Assembly: GCA_030737835.1 (NCBI GenBank)
Contig: CM060849.1
Location: forward strand, 26,346,311-26,410,310
Length of the DNA: 64,000 bases
Direction of reading: 5' to 3'
Source: Acorus gramineus
Lineage: Eukaryota > Streptophyta > Magnoliopsida > Acorales > Acoraceae
Part shown: positions 24,584-36,440 of the stretch, one piece after another
Layout of the letters: each line of letters begins with the position of its first letter
Numbering within the stretch: the stretch's first letter is position 1
Translations under genes and position numbers: made by a program
The notes under the pieces: generated by a model
What the model saw: the letters and a program-made list of their open reading frames with translations, nothing else
Databases searched by the model: none
What the model was told of the DNA's origin: nothing

Positions 24584-25921
24584 TAATGATTCCCAGGCCC
24601 CAACTTCACAGGCCCCAAATCAAGTCCCATGATGTGGCAAGTGTACATTGTCTATTATACCCTTTACTTGATAACTACCTTAACATGTATCCCTATGATT
24701 GTGGAATATCATTTAATTCTGAAAATTCTGTATTTATTCACCATTAATGGATTCTTAAAATCTTGCAACAATATTAATTGGATAGAAGAATTGTGAGAGG
24801 GACCGGAGAAACCATTGATGTTGAAACAATTGAAAATCTATCTTGTATGCGAAATGAGGAGGTTTTGCATTACGGAATTGATTTTGTTTATAAAAAATAC
24901 GTGAGAGTAAATCAGAAATTCTATTTTTGAAGAGAAGACACGAAATCGTTTTTTAGGTTTGACATTATTAGATTCGTAAAAAACTTGTGTTTTTGCCTGT
25001 ATTTTAAATATTTAAACACAATTTTTTTTCATGTATTGAATGTCATTTATCACATTTTGATTTGTTTTTGTTTCAATATCTAAATGTAACACTCGATACT
25101 GTTACATTTTATATATGAGTAGTTTGTTTGATGTTACTGCTACATTGTTGACAATGTAATTTTTCAAATCTGTATTATTTTTGTTACATTCGTAAATGTA
25201 ATAGTCAATCGCATGCATGTATTGATTTATATTTGTTACATTTATGAATGTAACATTCATTCGTGTATTGCATTTGTTTCAATGTAAATAGTAATTTATA
25301 TTTGTTACATTTATTATTGTAATAGTCAAATACATATGTTTGTTAAATGTATCACACAATAAAAAAAAGTGTTTGACATTTTCTATAAAATGTAACTGAC
25401 TATTGAAAATATAATCTGTTTCTAAATTGTTTAAACATTGCATGGAATGTAAAATATTTAGGTAGGTAAATGAAATTGTTTGTTATATTTATGTAAATGT
25501 AACAGTTCTGATGTAAATGTAACAAATCGTTGTGAGAGATATAAATATTTAATAAAGGTATTTGATGTAACTAATTCATATAGTAATCATGTGTGTTTTT
25601 TTATTTAAATTTGAATACAATAAATATCCAACTTTTTTAATGTAATTTAGGTTCAATTGTAATTTAGGTAAGGATTTTAAAATTCAAAATTTGAAATGGT
25701 TAAATGGATTTCAAGATTCACATGAAAAAGTAATAACCGAATAGAGAAAATGGGGGGATTTGGGTTAATGAGACAGATTTTTAATGAAGGACATATTTGT
25801 ATTTTGCCATTTTACCTTTTTTTTTAAGTCAACAAGTCAACTAATAACAACCAATAAGGTGATGACACCTCATAGAGCTTGTTAGTGGGGCTTATATTTT
25901 GGGGCCTGGGTATCACCATTC
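24584..25921. mobile_element. Non-autonomous Mutator-like element
   Basis: The left end TAATGATTCCCAGGCCCC is matched in reverse complement by the right end (GGGGCCTGGGTATCACCATT). TTTTTTTAATCAA occurs immediately outside both ends (24571-24583 and 25922-25934), a direct repeat of up to 13 bp, though its T run may inflate it. Mutator-like elements usually make 8-11 bp duplications, so that superfamily fits best. The interior (1.3 kb) has no long ORF and contains the TGTAAC/GTTACA-rich stretch at 25085-25520. Confidence 0.65.
25085..25520. repeat. Interspersed GTTACATT / AATGTAAC motif cluster
   Basis: The motifs GTTACATT and AATGTAAC/TGTAAT occur again and again, often as inverted pairs a few bases apart, such as GTTACATTTATGAATGTAAC. 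Larger units such as TTTATATTTGTTACATTTAT recur at about 25228 and 25291. It looks like a degraded subterminal repeat array inside the Mutator-like element. Confidence 0.6.
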
Positions 25922-25934
25922 TTTTTTTAATCAA

Positions 25935-28164
25935 GTACTTGTATATTATTTAGTATAAAATGTTCACTAGTAAATAAATAGTTACATTATTTAATATAAA
26001 ATGTTCACAATTAAATAACATAAATATGATAGCGGCTTTTTTACTTGTACAAATAAAATAGTTATTTCTCATTTCATATATCCCCAAACCAAACTGAAGG
26101 TATAAGATTAGGAATAAATTTTTTGTTTATTTAAATTATTTGTTCATTTTATAAGTATATATATTAAAAAAATTCAACCACTTTCGAAACATTTCAAAAA
26201 AATTCACGTGAAAAGCATGTAAATCCCTAATCTAAATAAATTTTACAAAAAAAAATATTTAAGTAATTTTTGAAAAATATACTTTAAAAAAAAAAAACAA
26301 ATTCCAATCTATGTGCCCCCATTACCAGGGGGCAAACTGCAAAGTCTACCATTTTATTTTCTATTCTGATTGGCTTCTGCTGTACTACCGCTGACGTTCC
26401 AGCTTTGACGAAGAATCCCCGCTGAAGAGAATCAAATCTACGATCCGATCTCGTCCTTTTCATCAGATACACGTGTCACCCTCTCGTACCGTTTGCACAA
26501 GTGGACGAATTACAGTCTAATCCCGCTGGCAAGTAATAAACGCTACAAACCAAATTTCTAATCTCCACGGAGGGTCCCGTTGAAAATAAGTTTAAAAATT
26601 ATGATATAGAATAAAGTGATTTAAATAATTTTGATTTCTAAAAAACGTATATATTTTTTTTTTATTAATTTTTTTTATTAAAATTTATAAGTAATTTTTT
26701 AATTAAATTGGATTTCTAAATCTCGTTTAGTAATATGTTTGGATTTTTTTGTTTAATTGAAATCAGAATCAACTCTCAAACATGTCATCACATGGGTCTT
26801 AAAGAAATACAGAATTTTTTTTTTCTTTTTTAAATGAAAGTTAGACTATATAACATATATGAGCATAGTTACAAAATTCAAAGCCTTACCTTAAAAGTAT
26901 AGCCGCTTTTTTCAATGAACTTTATGTTATAAAACATTACTACAGCTATAGCCTCTGTCCAACCCGCGTTTAGCACGATGTGATGCACACCCCCTAATCA
27001 TACGGGGGACAATGGTTCACCTCCTCCTGGAGGTAGGAGAGAAAAATAGCCTATTTGGACTACATTTGTGCGTGTGTAAAAGCTATATGTCACAAGTCTA
27101 TGTTACCCAGTCCAAAATATTCCTTTTCTGCTAATAATAATTTAATCTATGGGATTATTTGAATTTACATAAGTATTTTTAAAGGGTTATATGGATTTTA
27201 GGAAAAGTCAAAAGGTTATATGCATTTTAGATGGTTTATAGGGGGTTAATTTGGATTTTTTCTTTTTTAAAAGACATTTATAGAAAATTATGTAAATAAA
27301 AACAATTTTAAAACACATTTGTTTAAAAATTGGATAAAAAATGTTTTGAAGATTTAAGTTGCATTTGAATGTGACATTAAAATGTTGAGATTCTTAAAAT
27401 CTCGTGCTTTAAACTAAGCTTTTGAAGGCATTGTTTTATTAGCTTTTTAACTATAAGATTTTTTTGTTTTTAAAAGAAAAGATGATAGCTTGAAAAACTA
27501 AATGTTGAAAATGTGTTTGGATCCATACTTATAAATTTTTAGCTTTTCAAACGTAGAATTTACCCAAACGCATATTCAAACGAGACATTAGCTTTTTCAA
27601 AATTTAATATAAATTTTGTTTTAGACATTACGCTAATTTATATTAGTATTAACAATTATATTTGTTATTACAAACCAATATACTGTCATTTTTTATCTTC
27701 GTGATTTAAAATGATATTTTTGTCAATTATACATTAAAAATACTATTTTACCATTTATTCTTATTAATGTTCAATTAGGTCTAACAACTATAATAAACAT
27801 GTGTATGCATTAAAGAAGGAGCTTACTACAAAAAATACTTACCAATAAAAACAAACAAAACGAGGAGTTCTAAAAATTGGACAAATAAAGTGATAATAGT
27901 ACATCAGCATAAGAAATAATAAAGTGGGACCACATATCAACTTATTTTTATTTACTTTTTATAAATTTTTGTTTTTTTATTGACATATTATTTATAATTA
28001 TTCAAGATAAACAAAAATAAGAATAACTAAAAATATAATCAAATAAAAAATAATTTATTCTATTGATATAATCATGCATTTCAATAAAGTTATTTATCCC
28101 AAAAAAATATAATAACTCTATGTAGACCAGGTTTAATGAATCATTCCATTGTATCAACCAAATC
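25935..28164. other. AT-rich intergenic DNA with a foldback arm fragment
   Basis: Apart from the island at 26285-26580, no gene is seen. At about 27170-27262, GGGTTATATGGATTTTAGGA, AAGGTTATATGCATTTTAGA and TATAGGGGGTTA are the same kind of sequence as the arms of the foldback elements at 31041-31494 and 50732-51597, suggesting a single leftover arm. Confidence 0.45.
26285..26580. promoter_or_regulatory. Orphan GC-richer island with a G-box
   Basis: About 290 bp of mixed-composition sequence stands out from very AT-rich surroundings. It includes ACACGTGTC (26469-26477), the same 9-mer found twice in the GBF promoter, and TGACGTT. No ORF with protein-like character starts on either side. It may be a relic promoter or a fragment of former genic DNA. 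Confidence 0.3.
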
Positions 28165-28625
28165 ACATTGGGTAAAATGCATTTAGATCCCTTAAAATAT
28201 TTGAAACCTATACAGAAGTTCAAAGACATGCACTTACACTTCTACAATTATATTTTTCATTAAAAACAAAAATAATTTAAAATTATTATTTTACCCCTAA
28301 CTCTTAGAATATCTACAAAAAATCACTTGATTAGTTCTTCATATGTTTTATGAATATTAATGGATACAATAAATAACTTTTTAAATGTATTTGAATGCAT
28401 TTCTTTGAGAATTAAATCACATAACAAGTAATTAAAAAATGAACAATCCATGAAAAACTTGAAAACAAGATAAAAATTTATTTCAAACCAGAAAATCATA
28501 CTTTGATCCCATTTTAATAATAAAAAAAAAAACTAACCACAGGGGAGTAATCGTATGTTTTTGAGTTACAGAGGGTGTTTACGCAGGGTTTAGAAAACAC
28601 AAGGGTTTCAACACAATTTCCTCAA
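28165..28625. repeat. Dispersed AT-rich repeat, copy 1
   Basis: The order of motifs (GCACTTACAC, TATATTTTT, AATTTAAAATTAT, a TTTTA-C-CCTTAACTCT-like block, TTGATATGTTTTATAAATA and TTAATTAAAA) is shared with about 35370-35770, 36540-36790, 42160-42430 and 42475-42720. It is therefore a dispersed repeat family of about 400 bp. Its end types are unclear and it is non-coding. Confidence 0.55.
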
Positions 28626-29260
28626 TCACAAATTCTTCCCCCATCCATTATGTAAGACGAGATCGAGCGGCAGACGACCGATCAGCCGACACCAACGGCC
28701 ATGATTCGATCTCCCCCCCGAACGCGTAAGAACCGGATCTCCACCGATACGCTGATGTACAAAGTGGGCCCCACAAAGGCCTAATGATAGATGGTCGGTG
28801 GTCCACGTGGTCCACTGACGCGTGTCTACGATGAACCGCCAGCTCACCCACCACGACCCACGACTCCACTCCGTCTCGAAACAGGCGCTCCATTAGTGGT
28901 CGACGTGGCACTGCCTGGCGTGGATCCACGTGGGTGTCGTGTCACTCTCTTATTCGTCGTTCAACCTCCCCTTCGTGAAGGCGAAGTTACCATAAAAATT
29001 AAATTAAAAACTCGAAAAATGTGATGACTGGTGCGTGGTGACGTCAGAATGGGGTGGACTGGTCCACACACACGTCGGAGTGGGATCTGGACCGTCTGAT
29101 TTGCGGATCTCGCGGTGGTGGAGGTGGGGAAAGGGAGATGTGACAGGTGGGTTTAATTAATGATCGACAAGGTGACGTGGCGCGCAGACACGGCGTGTTG
29201 TGAAATGCGATGGGGGTGGGGACCGGAATGACGTGGCTGGGGAAATAAATTCATTTTGAA
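28626..29260. promoter_or_regulatory. Orphan GC island with ACGT-core array
   Basis: This is the most GC-rich non-coding stretch of the window. ACGT-core sites: CCACGTGG (28803-28810), GACGTGGC (28902-28909), CACGTG (28927-28932), the palindrome TGACGTCA (29039-29046) and TGACGTGGC twice (29173-29181, 29229-29237). Open frames of 73-93 codons on both strands look like by-products of GC content and match nothing I recognise. It resembles a plant bZIP-type promoter, yet transposon sequence lies on both sides and no gene follows. Confidence 0.45.
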
Positions 29261-29920
29261 CGTGCCGGATCGTTTTTTTTTTTTTTTTTGTGGAAATGCA
29301 CGGTTGATTCCTTTTATTTTCGAAATTGCCCTTCTAGGGGGTGGGGGACTGTTGACCGGTTGTTGCCTGTCAACCTGTTGTTTAGATCCCGATCGGATTG
29401 ATTACTATTCAAATATAAGTAGAATATTATAATAAGTTATTTTATTATATATATATATATATATAGAGGGTACAACTTAGACGGTTGAACCTGATCCAAC
29501 CCAACAAAAAAAATTTGAGCCGCTTAGAGTTGGAGTTTTAGCGTTCAGGCTCAAATGAACCCGAGCTCAGACTTAATTTAGGATTGGCTTGAGGGTTCAG
29601 GTTATCCAAACCCGAAGTTTTCATATCTAAGTAATTTTTAAATTATAATTTTTAAATTTATTTGATAAAATTTTAATTATACAATTAATTTTTATTTTAA
29701 ATATTTCATTTTTATAGTTTTCATATCTTTGTTTTTTAAATAAAAATGTTTATCATTTTTATCTTTTTAATTTTTTTTTTTTGCAGATAATTGGCTTTTA
29801 TAAAGTTTTTTTTGTTTAAAATAATACAATCTTAAAATTAAACTCAAGCCTAACCAGAACTCAATCTAATCTGGCTCAAACCGGAACCCGAATAAAATCT
29901 CATGGATTAGGTTTGGTTGA
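29261..29920. other. Low-complexity spacer before the duplication
   Basis: It holds a T18 tract near 29273-29290, a (TA) run near 29447-29465, and AT-rich sequence with repeated 'aaccc/gggtt'-type words. No gene is seen. Confidence 0.5.
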
Positions 29921-30378
29921 ACTTCTCAAACTCAAGGTTGGGTTAGATTGTGGTTTGGTTGACTTTTTCTAAATTAAGGTTGAGATTTCACTGAGCTCCA
30001 ACTTAATCCAACCCGTCTAAGTAATGAATAAAGATAAAACATGCACAATTCAATTTATTAACATATTAAAATGGAGAAGAACGGATTTGGGTTAGCCCAA
30101 CCTACAACTTAATATGTTTAATCCAAACATGTAATCTATCTAAAGATTCTAAACCGGAACTCAATCCAAACTTCAAGCCCACCTTTAACCGGTTGGTTTT
30201 GTTGAAGTTCTGACTGAGCTTTCTGACTAGATTTTTTGGTTTGGACTCTACTTATGTGATATGTCCCTAGCTACTTAATAAAACAAAATGGTTTGGTTGG
30301 TCTTCAAAATATCCAATCTAGATAATAAAATTAAAATTAAACTAATTGCATAATTCAATAATTGTACTGTCCTTAAAA

Positions 30379-31704
30379 GGGTGAATTGCCAAAATACCCC
30401 ATTAGCCAACCCCCAATATTTTATATGCCTTTATCTTTTGAAAAAAAAAAATTTACCCCTGCAACGAACACCTAATTTTCTATCCTCATCCATTTAATTC
30501 CTTCAACCCCACAAAATCAAAATTCCCCCCGTAAGTGCATATATGTTTTCTGTAATTTAGAGAACACAAAATATAATTTCTGTAAATATTATCTGTAAAT
30601 GCATATTATGTTATGTAAAAATGATAACTTGTAAAACACTAGAAAAGCATACATTAATGTAATATTAATATATATGTGGTTCTTATATTGTCATGAAGTA
30701 CACACTTGTTGGTGTATGATTTATTTGAGTGTTTCACTAATTATTGCATCTCTAATATAGTTTGAATTGTGCTTTCTTCCAAATGATTTACGCTTGCTAA
30801 CTCGAAGGTGTAACAACCAAAATGACATAAGATTATCAAATTAAATACAACATCTTAGTTCATTAGGGTAGGAAAAGAACATTAGAATTCAAACATTAGA
30901 TGAATTCAAGTGCTTTGATGTATTTATTGTGATAAAATATTTTCAGGTATTATGTATTAACGTATATTTCTCTAGTGTTTTGCAAGTTAGCATTTTTACA
31001 TGACATGCATAGTAATGCACTTACATATAATATTAAAAAAAAGGAAAAAATCCATATAACCCCCTGTAATCTTTCTCATATCCATATAACCCCCTGTAAA
31101 CACACCATAAATGCAAATAACCCCCGCGGTTAAATTTTTTTTAACAGAATTGTGCGTTATCTAAACTATGGTTAATAAATATGTATTCTTTTAACCCTCT
31201 GAAAGCAGCCAATACTTCAAAAAAAAAAAACCCTAAAAGAGTGTAAAATTAGAAACATAATGGTTTTTTTTAAGTATTGACCTTTTTTCAGAATTTAAAA
31301 AATACATATTTATTAATTATAGTTTATATAACACAATATATCCGAAATATTCCAACTATGTTAAAAAAAAATTAACTGCGGGGGGTTATTTACATTTATG
31401 GTGTGTTTACAGCGGGTTATATGGGTATATTGAGATTACAGGGGGTTATATGAATATCAGGAAGATTACAGAAGGTTATATGGATTTTTCCCTTAAAGAA
31501 ATTATATTTTTTATTTCGAAAGTTACATAAAACATATATGCCCTTGTAGAGGGAAATTGCGATTTTGTGGGGCTGGGAGAATTAAAGTGATGAGGGTGGA
31601 AAAAAATTAGTTGTTTGTTGCAGGGATAATTTTTTTTTTTTTTTCAAAAGATAGGGGCACATAAAATATTGGGGTTGGCTGCAGGGGTAACTGGGCAATG
31701 CACC
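30379..31704. mobile_element. Foldback element with ~300-bp inverted repeats (copy A only)
   Basis: It is absent from copy B, where the A-run near 39160 is uninterrupted, which gives its ends directly. The termini are inverted repeats (left GGGTGAATTGCCAAAATACC; right end GGGGTAACTGGGCAATGCACC, reverse complement GGTGCATTGCCCAGTTACCC). The pairing continues for about 300 bp: 30379-30670 matches 31704-31495 and then, after skipping a nested element, 31040-30935. A 265-bp centre (30671-30934) is unique. Insertion into an A-run hides the target duplication. It is non-coding; Mutator-like ends are the nearest resemblance. Confidence 0.8.
31041..31494. mobile_element. Nested foldback MITE inside the larger element
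   Basis: Left AAGGAAAAAATCCATATAAC and right GGTTATATGGATTTTTCCCTT form inverted repeats of about 120 bp, each built from several CCATATAACCCCCTGTAA-type units. It interrupts the right arm of the element 30379-31704: removing it restores that arm's pairing. Related elements lie at 50732-51597 and, as a fragment, near 27170. It is non-coding. Confidence 0.8.
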
Positions 31705-33062
31705 AAAAAAAAAAAAAATGATATCATTGTTTACCAATTTATCAAGAACACGTAGCTCGGATATATTGCAAAGGCGCTAATAAACTCGTGAATAGATAAT
31801 CACACAGAAACTTTAACTAATCAGTGAGTGTTATTGTTTAAAATAAATTAAAGTACGCATGTATTGAATTTTCTTATAAATAACATCACAAATAATGTTT
31901 TCATAGTCATTTTTAATATTGTTACGTGACATATTTTTATTAGATAATGCAAAAAAATGTTTGTGATTACCCCATTAGGAATCTAAACTCCCTATAGTGA
32001 AAGTGAATGGGATCTCGAACCTGTCCGGTCCAACAACCCAAACTGTTCTATAAACGGGCCCAATGGATAACATAAGCTAGCCCAATTCATTGGCACACCA
32101 AATTTGAACCCACCCATGGATTACATAAGCCAGCCCAATTCATTGGCACACCAAATTTGTGCCTGCTTAATCCAGCTCATTAACGCAAACTCTGCACAAA
32201 TATTAACCCTCGGTCCATTTTACGATTAACTCAAAACCGATTTCTCAACCGTCTATACAATACGCTATAAGAATGTTTGTTGTGATAAATACAGTATATA
32301 CTTCAATCACAATCATGGAGTAGGTTAGGATGGATCGGTCTAAGGGATTCTGTAAATATCTCTTCTATCTAATTGCATCTCTTTTTGGCATTGTTCATTT
32401 TATCTTCTCTTCTTTTGTATGCTTTGAGCATTATCTTTCTTTTAACAATAAAATTAAAGCAAGTTGTCTATCATTTCTCTTTAAATTTTTTTTCAAATAG
32501 CACATTTTATAGGAATTTAATTTTTTTTTTTCATAGAATAAAAAATATATTAGTTTATCAAAATATTTATTTCACTTTTACATTATGAACTTAAATAGAC
32601 GAATATATATATATAAAAAATGACAGGGGCTGTGTACGAGATTGTACACATAATTGGACATATTATTTTCCTCTCTCCATTGGTATAATTCCAATAGCGA
32701 CCCAGGGGGTAACATATAACTTTTTGTTTTTTTCCAGTGTTTCTCTCACCAAATATCATCATTTACAAAATATAATTGGACATATTAAATATGCAATAGT
32801 GTCCAGCATTCTTCCAGTAATTCAGACGTACAGAATCAAATCCCACTTGGTTTAGCATTTAATAGCATAGATAAATGTCAGAAACTGTAAAGTAGAAAAG
32901 GAACAAGGACTTCAAATATTCAATTACACATTACATTAAACCAACCAAGGTTTGTGTACTTTAAATAATATGGATTGTGTACTATATTTCTCTGAGTAAG
33001 AGCTTGATACAAATAAAACAGAGCAGCCAATACTGTTAACATGACGAGGGAGATGAACTTAA

Positions 33063-33937
33063 GGACACCTTTGGATATAATGATTATTTGTATGTATTTT
33101 TCTGCACCCGTAAATTTTATATTGCACGTGTAGGAAAATTTTTATATATTATTTATACATGTTTGTCTGTTTTCATGTTGTATTATCATTTACACACATT
33201 TTCTTGTAAATAGCTATTTGTCTCACATATATAAAACTATTTGTATATGTGTCAATTTATTATGTTAAAAAAATAATAATATTATAAATAGATAAAATAT
33301 TTTTTTCCTAATGATTATCAAATATGTTATTTTCTTAAAACCTAAAAATATATGAACAACATATTATATATACAAAATAAAAATTTAAAAATTGCATATA
33401 TTAATTTTATTTAATCTATATATAAGTCAATGTGGTTTTAAAAAATTGGTTATAATATAATAGAATATAAATAAAAATAAACCTGATTTCAACTAACAAA
33501 AAATCCCACAAGATTTTTGTATATTTTATAAATAGCAATTTTGTTTGATAATATCTATGATATTTAGTTAATATTTCTTGATATATTTTAATAGTATTCT
33601 AAGTTATATAAATTTATAAAATGTAATTATCTATTTTAATTCTTAAAACAAGATTAGGAGAAGAAATATTTGTTTTGGATAATATGGACTTTAATAAATT
33701 TGTTAGAGGGTAAAAATGTAAAATTACTTTACATAGACTTGAGAGGTGTGAAAATAAAAGTTGTTACAAATAACAACACATGGGGTTGGTTGGGATTTTG
33801 ATTGCCCCATTTGATGGAGCAAATGAGAACCTTGGGATTTTATTTGTTACACTTAATTATCATAACCAAACAAGATATTGTGTTTGATCCAGTGTAAATG
33901 AAAATCTATCCTCATTTGCACAGTATCCAAACAAACC
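33063..33937. mobile_element. Harbinger-like non-autonomous element (copy A only)
   Basis: Copy B reads straight through this point (GAACTTAAGTAAAT near 40600), whereas copy A has 875 bp inserted with TTAA on both sides (33059-33062 and 33938-33941). The ends are imperfect inverted repeats: GGACACCTTTGGATA at left, and a right end whose reverse complement is GGTTTGTTTGGATA. TTA-type target duplications and GG...TTTGG ends are typical of PIF/Harbinger Tourist-type elements. There is no transposase ORF. Confidence 0.75.
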
Positions 33938-35798
33938 TTAAGTAAATACAATTACGCATACTGTTTCATGTGATAATGTGGACATCAATAGACTTACTGG
34001 AGGCATGGTGACAAATTAGTAGAAAATCATTGGATTGGTGCTTTGATGTCTTGAAAAATAAAAAATGAAAACAATAACTAATCAAGGAATGATGAAAATG
34101 AAGAAGACTTATAATCCACAAAATTCATATCAACAATAAGATGAAAATAAAAACACGGATATACTCATATACCAACCAACCAAAATTATTTATTCTTACA
34201 TAGCATAGTGTAAGACTTCTCTTATATGAAACAATAAAAAAAAAATTGTCATAAATAAAATTACATTATTACATAAAACAAATGGAAAACGGATCTAAGG
34301 TTGTTGGGAAGGAGAGAATCATTTTCCATGTGTATGAAGATTGAATATATACTGAACCTTCTCTTAATAGGATGAGAGAAATACCCTGAAGAAACTTATG
34401 CTCGAATAAGGGGAGCGACAGAATAAGAGATTGGGGAGGGTAGTGGATCAGTAAAGGGAAATTAGGTGGTACGACTGCAAAGAGTCTGGATGGCGACGGG
34501 GTTTAGTCATGAGTTTTGGCGATGGCCCTAATCCATCGCCAATAGATGATTAAGTCCGTTACCTTTGATCCATTTTTTGGTTGTGATGTGATGCAGTTAT
34601 GATATGCTTCTCCCATTTAACTGATGAAACATTAGATTTCATTTGGTTTGAAGCCATCTGCAAAGGCAAAATTTTATTTGCGAGTCAGGAGAACAAGCTG
34701 CAAGTTTATTCCTCTCTTAAATAAGGGAATCGACACATTTTATTCCTAAAATACACCCTCTGATTGACACTCCCAGGTTTGCATGCCATGGGCACATCTA
34801 TCCCCAACCTTAAAAAAAACAAAAAAAAAATTTATTTTGTTTTTGGAAACAATTAACCCCACTAACCTTAATGTCTAGTTAAATAGATAAATATTTAAGA
34901 TAAATTAGCTTAATTTATGAGGATAAAATGATCATTATTTTTATCCATATTTACATTTAGTAATGCATTTTGTTATTCCTTTTTTTTGTGTTCTTATCTT
35001 AATTTTGCATTTGAATCACATGATGTAAAATATGAGATAACTTCAAAAAAAAAAAAATTAAAAATACTAAGTCTACCATTTCTATTAAAGAAACATTAAT
35101 ATTGTTGGTTTTGGTTTTGTAAAATTTCTGTTTTTATTTTTTTGGGAATGACAGTCATAAATATTGTTTATGTTTTACAAAATGAGGTTAAAAAATAAGG
35201 ATAAAGTCTATTCCACATTTTACTTAGAACAAAATATCTCAATTTTTTCTCTCAAAATACAGACAATTGTCCATGCTTTATCATTTTTTTGTCTTTTGTC
35301 ATATGGGGTAACATGTGATTTAATCCAATTATTTCATTATCGCAACCCCTTATCCCAATGTCAAATCAGCCTTAAAAATATGCACTTACACCTTCTCCTA
35401 TTATATTTTTTTGTTAAAATATGATAAAAATAATTTAAAATTATGATTTTATCCTTAACTCTATAAATATCCACAAAAAATCAATTAAATAATTCTTGAT
35501 ATGCTTTATAAATAGTAACTTATACAATAATGAACTCTTTAATTAAATGTGTTTGGATGCATTTTTAATAAAAATTAAGTCACACAACAATTAATTAAAA
35601 TATAAAAATAACCCAAAAAAGATGAAAATAGGATAAAAATTTAATTAAAATGGTAAAAATTATGTTTTATTCTATTTTAATAGAAAATCTAATTGTAAAG
35701 ATTGTAATTGCATATTTTTGAATTATAAGAGGTGGCTATACAGGCATAAAAACTTCAAGAGATGCAAATACATTTTAATATATATATTTTTTGGGTTA

Positions 35799-36380
35799 TT
35801 TAGTTTCCACCCCTCCTAAAACAAGTCAATTATTAAAAACCCCCTCCAAAACACAATATTATTATAAACCCACTTTAAATGATAACTGGATTTGTAAAAA
35901 ACTCAAGTAAGTTATTTTTTTACGGAATAGGTTATTAAATGATGGATTGACAATAATACTTTTACTAAAAAATATCATAACTTGTTAGAAAAAAAACTCT
36001 TTCATTAACATAAACCCCTTTCCGTCAAAAAAATTTTGGGAGTACTAATTTCTTTTTGTTTTGTTGACTGTTGGGTTTTACAAATCCAGTTAACATTTAA
36101 AAAGGGTTTATAATGATATTGTGTTTTATGGTGTTATTTTTAATAATTTTCTTGTTTTAGGAGAGATAGAAACTAAATAACATTTTTTTTCTATCAAGTT
36201 AAGAATTTTTAGTAAGGGTATTATTGTCAATCAATTATTTAATAACCCATTTCGTTAAAAAATAACTCATTTAAGTTTTTTACAAATTCAGTTAACATTT
36301 AAAGAGGGTTTATAATAATATTATGTTTTAGAAGGAGTTTTTAATAATTTAACTATTTTAAGAGGGATGGAACTTTATAA
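35799..36380. mobile_element. Foldback element, ~200-bp arms
   Basis: The left arm has GTTATTTAGTTTCCACCCCT, AAACACAATATTATTATAAA and GGATTGACAATAATACTTTT. Each is matched in reverse order and complement on the right (TTTATAATAATATTATGTTTT, GGTATTATTGTCAATCAAT). A third partial copy of the arm lies between them (36060-36180), so either two elements are nested or the centre was duplicated. It is followed by a long T tract. Non-coding. Confidence 0.7.
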
Positions 36381-36387
<7 letters not shown>

Positions 36388-36422
<35 letters not shown>

Positions 36423-36440
36423 GATTCGGGGGGGGGGGGG
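36388..36440. repeat. Poly-T and poly-G tracts
   Basis: About 30 T in a row is followed within 10 bases by about 12-13 G. Such tracts are common assembly and sequencing trouble spots, so the exact length is uncertain. Confidence 0.9.

Noticed and set aside
25085-25520. CRISPR-like array
   Set aside because: Motifs are short, irregularly spaced and on both strands; this is eukaryotic nuclear DNA with transposon ends around it.
28648-28929. 93-codon minus-strand ORF and overlapping + ORF in the GC island
   Set aside because: Low stop density follows from GC content; both strands are open and neither translation shows a known or plausible domain.
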